Source: Pseudomonas fluorescens (GTDB lineage Bacteria > Pseudomonadota > Gammaproteobacteria > Pseudomonadales > Pseudomonadaceae). From it: a DNA stretch of 64,000 nucleotides. The stretch is from positions 1 to 64,000 of the forward strand of contig NZ_CABVHQ010000005.1 of assembly GCF_902497895.1 (NCBI RefSeq). The letters are read 5' to 3'. How positions within the stretch are numbered: position 1 is the first letter of the stretch; the number at the start of each line of letters is the position of its first letter. Under the pieces are notes generated by a model. That model was not told where the DNA came from and searched no databases. It saw only the letters and a list, made by a program, of their open reading frames with translations. The position numbers and the translations under genes are program-made. Shown one piece after another: positions 59,706-64,000 of this stretch.

Positions 59706-61555
59706 TGCCTTTGCGTGCCCTGCTCCTGCGGGCCTGCGGCCTGTTGTTCACGGGACTTGCGTGCGCCGCCCAAGCCGCCCCGCAGCATGCCCTGACGCTG
59801 TACAACGAGCCGCCGAAATACTCGGCCGATTTCAAACATTTCGATTACGTCAACCCGGATGCGCCCAAGGGCGGTATCTTCCGCCAGGCCGGTTTCGGTG
59901 GCTTCGACAGCCTCAACCCGTTCATCAACAAGGGCGTACCGGCCGACGATATCAATCTGATCTACGACACCCTGGCCAAACAGAGCCTGGACGAACCCTT
60001 CACCGAATACGGACTGATTGCGGAAAAAATCGAAAAGGCTCCGGATAACAGCTGGGTGCGTTTTTACCTGCGCCCCGAGGCCCGCTTCCACGACGGTCAC
60101 CCGGTGCGTGCCGACGATGTGGTGTTCAGCTTCCAGACCCTGATCAAAAGTGGCGCGCCGCTGTACCGCGGGTACTACGGCGACGTCGAAGAAGTGATCG
60201 CCGAAGACCCGCTGCGGGTCCTGTTCAAGTTCAAGCACACCAACAATCGCGAATTGCCGCTGATCCTCGGGCAACTGGCGGTACTGCCCAAACACTGGTG
60301 GGAGAGTCGTGATTTCACCAAAGGCAATCTTGAGATGCCGCTGGGCAGCGGTCCTTACAAAGTCAGCGCGGTGAAGGCTGGACGCTCGATTCGCTACGAG
60401 CGGGTCAAGGACTATTGGGGCAAGGACCTGCCGGTCAATCGTGGCCAATACAATTTCGACGCCATGACCATCGACTACTACCGCGACAACACCGTCGCAC
60501 TGGAAGCCCTCAAGGCCGGTCAGTTCGACTACTGGATGGAGATGGCGGCGAAGAACTGGGCCAATGCCTACAACACCCCGGCAGTGGCCGAAGGCCGGCT
60601 GATCAAGGAACAGATCCCCAATGGCAACCCTACCGGCATGCAGGGCTTCGTCTTCAACCTGCGCCACCCGGTGTTCCAGGATGTGCGGGTGCGCGAAGCC
60701 CTGAGTCTGTTGCTGGACTTCGAGTGGACCAACAAGCAGCTGTTCAACGGCGCCTACGCGCGCACCCGCAGTTATTTCGAGAATTCGGAAATGGCCGCCA
60801 CCGGTCTGCCGGATCCGGAGCAACTGGCGATACTCGAACCGCTGCGCGGAAAAATCCCCGAGCAGGCGCTCACCGAGGCCTTCCAGCCCTCGAAGACCGA
60901 CGCCAGCGGCATGATCCGCGCCCAGCAGCGCAAGGCCTATCAGCTATTGCAGGAGGCCGGCTGGCGCATCGTCGACGACAAGATGGTCGACGCCACCGGC
61001 AAACCGGTGACCATCGAGTTCCTGCTGGCCCAGACCGAGTTCGAGCGGGTATTGCTGCCGTTCAAGCGCAACCTGAGCGACCTGGGGATCGAGTTGGTGA
61101 TCCGCCGGGTCGACGTGTCTCAATACATCAACCGCCTGCGCTCACGAGACTTCGACATGGTCGTCGGCAGCTTCCCGCAGTCCAGCTCACCGGGTAACGA
61201 ACAGCGCGAATTCTGGAAATCGGAAAGCGCCGACAAACCTGGCAGCCGGAACTACATCGGCCTGAAGGATCCGGCCATCGACCAGCTCGTCGAGCAACTG
61301 ATCAATGCCGATTCGCGCAAGAGCCTGGTGGCCCATGCCCGCGCCCTCGACCGGGTCTTGCAGTGGGGCTACTACGTGATCCCGAACTGGCACATCAAGA
61401 CCTGGCGCGTGGCGTACTGGAATCATATCGGTCACCCGAAAGTCTCACCCACCAACGACGTCGGCATTTCCACCTGGTGGATCAAGCCCGACGCCGCACC
61501 GGCGGTAGAAATTCAAACCCAGGTGCAAGCCGAACCCGCAGGCGGGGAGCAATAA
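59702..61555 (+). CDS. nppA2: Peptide ABC transporter substrate-binding protein 2 (NppA2/YejA-like)
   Basis: 617 residues from the ATG at 59702, signal peptide to about residue 24 ([13 protein letters not shown]). A paralogue of the preceding protein: same blocks [69 protein letters not shown]. Two adjacent binding proteins for one permease pair suggests two ligand classes. The stop is 1 bp before the permease start. Confidence 0.9.
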   Translation: MMPLRALLLRACGLLFTGLACAAQAAPQHALTLYNEPPKYSADFKHFDYVNPDAPKGGIFRQAGFGGFDSLNPFINKGVPADDINLIYDTLAKQSLDEPFTEYGLIAEKIEKAPDNSWVRFYLRPEARFHDGHPVRADDVVFSFQTLIKSGAPLYRGYYGDVEEVIAEDPLRVLFKFKHTNNRELPLILGQLAVLPKHWWESRDFTKGNLEMPLGSGPYKVSAVKAGRSIRYERVKDYWGKDLPVNRGQYNFDAMTIDYYRDNTVALEALKAGQFDYWMEMAAKNWANAYNTPAVAEGRLIKEQIPNGNPTGMQGFVFNLRHPVFQDVRVREALSLLLDFEWTNKQLFNGAYARTRSYFENSEMAATGLPDPEQLAILEPLRGKIPEQALTEAFQPSKTDASGMIRAQQRKAYQLLQEAGWRIVDDKMVDATGKPVTIEFLLAQTEFERVLLPFKRNLSDLGIELVIRRVDVSQYINRLRSRDFDMVVGSFPQSSSPGNEQREFWKSESADKPGSRNYIGLKDPAIDQLVEQLINADSRKSLVAHARALDRVLQWGYYVIPNWHIKTWRVAYWNHIGHPKVSPTNDVGISTWWIKPDAAPAVEIQTQVQAEPAGGEQ

Positions 61556-61556
61556 G

Positions 61557-62630
61557 ATGCTGGCGTATATCTTTCGGCGACTGTTGCTGATTATCCCGAC
61601 CCTGTTCGGCATTTTGCTGATCAACTTTCTGATCATCCAGGCCGCCCCCGGTGGCCCGGTGGAGCAGATGATCGCCAAACTCGAGGGCTTCGAAGGCGCC
61701 ACCAGTCGTATCGCCGGCGGCGGCGCCGAAGTCTCGGTGGCCGGCTCCAGCTACCGTGGCGCCCAAGGCCTGGACCCGGCGCTGGTCAAAGAGATCGAGC
61801 ATATGTATGGCTTCGACAAATCGGCGCCGGAACGCCTGTGGATCATGATCAAGAATTACGCCAGCCTGGACTTTGGCGACAGTTTCTTTCGCGACGCCAA
61901 GGTCATCGACCTGATCAAGGAAAAAATGCCGGTGTCCATTTCCCTCGGGCTCTGGAGCACGCTGATCATGTACCTGGTGTCGATCCCGCTGGGGATCGCC
62001 AAAGCCACGCGGCACGGCAGCCATTTCGACGTCTGGACCAGCTCGGCGATCATTGTCGGCTATGCGATCCCGGCGTTCCTGTTCGCCATCCTGCTGATCG
62101 TGGTGTTCGCCGGTGGCAGTTACCTGGACTGGTTTCCGCTGCGCGGCCTGACCTCGAATAACTTTGACGAGCTGAGCTGGAGCGGCAAGATCCTCGACTA
62201 CTTCTGGCACCTGGCGCTGCCGGTGACCGCGCTGGTGATCGGCAACTTCGCGACCATGACCCTGCTGACCAAAAACAGCTTCCTCGACGAGATCAACAAG
62301 CAGTACGTGATTACCGCCAAGGCCAAGGGCCTGACCCAGCGCCGGGTCCTTTATGGCCATGTGTTCCGCAACGCCATGCTGCTGGTGATCGCCGGTTTCC
62401 CCTCGGCCTTTATCGGCATCTTCTTCACCGGTTCCTTGCTGGTGGAGGTGATCTTCTCCCTCGACGGCCTGGGTCTGATGAGTTTCGAAGCGGCGATCAA
62501 CCGCGATTACCCGGTAGTGTTCGGCACCCTGTTCATCTTCACCTTGCTGGGTCTGGTGGTGAAACTGATCGGCGACCTCACCTACACCCTGGTCGATCCG
62601 CGCATCGACTTCGAAAGCCGGGAGCATTGA
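61557..62630 (+). CDS. nppB: Peptide ABC transporter permease (YejB-like)
   Basis: 357 residues, six membrane helices, [20 protein letters not shown] start typical of DppB/YejB. The EAA-loop region [20 protein letters not shown] contacts the ATPase. It is larger than OppB because of the long first periplasmic loop ([20 protein letters not shown]), a YejB hallmark. It lies 1 bp from both neighbours. Confidence 0.93.
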   Translation: MLAYIFRRLLLIIPTLFGILLINFLIIQAAPGGPVEQMIAKLEGFEGATSRIAGGGAEVSVAGSSYRGAQGLDPALVKEIEHMYGFDKSAPERLWIMIKNYASLDFGDSFFRDAKVIDLIKEKMPVSISLGLWSTLIMYLVSIPLGIAKATRHGSHFDVWTSSAIIVGYAIPAFLFAILLIVVFAGGSYLDWFPLRGLTSNNFDELSWSGKILDYFWHLALPVTALVIGNFATMTLLTKNSFLDEINKQYVITAKAKGLTQRRVLYGHVFRNAMLLVIAGFPSAFIGIFFTGSLLVEVIFSLDGLGLMSFEAAINRDYPVVFGTLFIFTLLGLVVKLIGDLTYTLVDPRIDFESREH

Positions 62631-62631
62631 G

Positions 62632-63651
62632 ATGACTCTATCCCCCCTCAATCGCCGCCGTTTCGAACTGTTTAAAGCCAACAAGCGGGGCTGGTGGTCG
62701 CTGTGGCTGTTCCTGATCCTGTTCGGCCTGAGCCTGGGCGCCGAGCTGATCGCCAACGACAAACCGCTGGCGGTGCATTACGACGGCGACTGGTATTTCC
62801 CGGCGCTCAAGCGCTACCCGGAAACCGCCTTCGGTGGTGAGTTCCCGCTGGAGGCCAACTACAAGAGCCCGTACATCCGCGAACTGCTGAAGGCCAAGGA
62901 CGCCTGGATCCTCTGGGCACCGATCCCCTACAGCTACCAGAGCATCAACTACGACCTGAAAGTCCCGGCCCCCGCGCCACCCTCGGCCGATAACTGGCTG
63001 GGCACCGACGACCAGGGCCGCGATGTGCTGTCCCGGGTGATCTATGGCTTTCGGGTCTCGGTGCTGTTCGCCCTGACCCTGACCATCCTCAGCTCGATCA
63101 TCGGCGTGATCGCCGGGGCCTTGCAGGGTTTCTACGGCGGCTGGGTCGATCTTGCCGGGCAGCGCTTCCTGGAGATCTGGTCCGGGCTGCCGGTCCTGTA
63201 TTTGCTGATCATTCTCGCCAGCTTTGTGCAGCCAAACTTCTGGTGGCTGCTGGGGATCATGCTGCTGTTCTCCTGGATGAGCCTGGTGGACGTGGTGCGC
63301 GCCGAGTTCCTGCGCGGGCGCAACCTTGAATACGTGCGCGCCGCCCGAGCGCTGGGCATGCAGAACGGCGCGATCATGTTCCGGCACATCCTGCCCAATG
63401 CCATGGTCTCGACCATGACCTTCATGCCGTTCATCCTCACCGGCGCCATCGGCACCCTGACCGCCCTGGACTTCCTCGGTTTCGGCCTGCCGCCTGGCGC
63501 ACCGTCCCTCGGCGAACTGGTGGCCCAGGGCAAATCCAACCTGCAAGCGCCGTGGCTGGGCATGAGTGCCTTCGCCGTGCTGGCGATCATGTTGAGCCTG
63601 CTGGTATTTATCGGCGAGTCCGCTCGCGATGCCTTCGACCCGAGGAAGTAA
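62632..63651 (+). CDS. nppC: Peptide ABC transporter permease (YejE-like)
   Basis: 339 residues. N-terminal membrane helix, a periplasmic domain with DGDWYFPALKRYPETAFGGE, then five more helices and the EAA loop EYVRAARALGMQNGAIMFRH. NWLGTDDQGRDVLSRVIYG is the usual DppC/YejE phrase. It pairs with NppB to form the channel. Confidence 0.93.
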   Translation: MTLSPLNRRRFELFKANKRGWWSLWLFLILFGLSLGAELIANDKPLAVHYDGDWYFPALKRYPETAFGGEFPLEANYKSPYIRELLKAKDAWILWAPIPYSYQSINYDLKVPAPAPPSADNWLGTDDQGRDVLSRVIYGFRVSVLFALTLTILSSIIGVIAGALQGFYGGWVDLAGQRFLEIWSGLPVLYLLIILASFVQPNFWWLLGIMLLFSWMSLVDVVRAEFLRGRNLEYVRAARALGMQNGAIMFRHILPNAMVSTMTFMPFILTGAIGTLTALDFLGFGLPPGAPSLGELVAQGKSNLQAPWLGMSAFAVLAIMLSLLVFIGESARDAFDPRK

Positions 63652-63652
63652 A

Positions 63653-64000
63653 ATGAATCAGAACACTCTGATCGAAGTCCGCGACCTCTCCGTCGAATTT
63701 ATCGTCGGTGAGCGCCGTCAACTGGTGGTCGAAAACGTCAGCTTCAAAATCAGGCGCGGTGAAACCCTGGCCCTGGTGGGCGAAAGCGGTTCAGGCAAAT
63801 CGGTGACCGCCCATTCGATCCTGCGCCTGCTGCCCTACCCCTTGGCCCACCATCCGACCGGCGCCATCCTGTATGCCAACCAGGATTTGTTGAGCCTCAG
63901 AGAGAAAACCATCCGCCACATCCGCGGCAACCGGATCGCGATGATCTTCCAGGAGCCGATGACCTCGCTGAACCCGCTGCATTCGATCGAGAAGCAGATC
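63653..64000 (+). CDS. nppD: Peptide ABC transporter ATPase (YejF-like), 5' part
   Basis: The first 116 codons only; the gene runs off the window. Start ATG at 63653, 1 bp after the permease stop. The N-terminal ATPase half shows Walker A GESGSGKS and Q-loop MIFQEPMTSLNPLHSIEKQI. The full YejF/NppD proteins carry two fused ATPase halves (~535 residues); that cannot be checked here. Confidence 0.92.
   Translation, partial: MNQNTLIEVRDLSVEFIVGERRQLVVENVSFKIRRGETLALVGESGSGKSVTAHSILRLLPYPLAHHPTGAILYANQDLLSLREKTIRHIRGNRIAMIFQEPMTSLNPLHSIEKQI

Overview
This window looks like a chromosomal segment of a fluorescent-type Pseudomonas (P. fluorescens/putida-like). The evidence is a GC-rich coding style, gene blocks that match in content and order what I remember of P. 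aeruginosa PAO1 (PA4129-4134, PA3068-3075, PA3083-3089 and PA1807-1818), and a dense scatter of Pseudomonas REP/REPIN palindromes between genes. I see no rRNA, tRNA, prophage, insertion sequence, integrase or CRISPR array. The right edge cuts an ABC-transporter ATPase gene.

Layout. 1-442: tandem REPIN copies. 443-4679: a siroheme sulfite/nitrite reductase with a DUF934 partner, divergent from an orphan cbb3 oxidase subunit (ccoN) and a 73-residue membrane peptide. 4852-9965: a mixed set (hypothetical protein, Asp/Glu racemase family, GNAT, AhpD-like protein, MocR regulator, ABM monooxygenase, exported cupin). 10165-15078: the giant NAD-dependent glutamate dehydrogenase. 15710-17098: an unrecognised zinc-ribbon protein beside an AT-rich gap, the best candidate for an accessory insertion. 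17437-25022: a small conserved protein and the MoxR-DUF58-DUF4381-VWA-VWA/TPR-BatD operon. 25308-30789: sbcD-sbcC-GST. 31041-33692: small membrane or exported proteins, a beta-propeller lactonase and a small acidic protein. 34098-37546: an RND transporter with a YCF48-type exported propeller. 38081-44622: a compact minus-strand run, nadK-phosphoesterase-rhomboid-DUF1315-DUF2797-pepN. 44778-50406: DUF1853, arsRB, an FMN reductase, a 78-residue protein, LysR and GNAT. 50421-57650: ldcA, dnaQ, rnhA, a methyltransferase, gloB and mltD. 57876-64000: a peptide ABC transporter with two substrate-binding proteins (nppA1A2BCD type, related to yejABEF).

How the genes work together. Most are housekeeping or envelope/stress functions: sulfur assimilation and alternative respiration, glutamate and lysine catabolism, a MoxR/Bat envelope-stress module, DNA break processing, NAD phosphorylation, peptide uptake and turnover, and arsenite efflux. 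No classical defence or biosynthetic island is visible. The most unusual signals are (i) REPIN elements whose spacers keep a covarying hairpin, amplified fourfold at 33810-34030; (ii) the 462-residue zinc-ribbon orphan; (iii) the orphan ccoN locus; (iv) several unassigned small membrane or exported proteins; and (v) palindromic operator candidates in front of ccoN, arsR and the FMN reductase gene. References to PAO1 synteny come from memory, not from a search.
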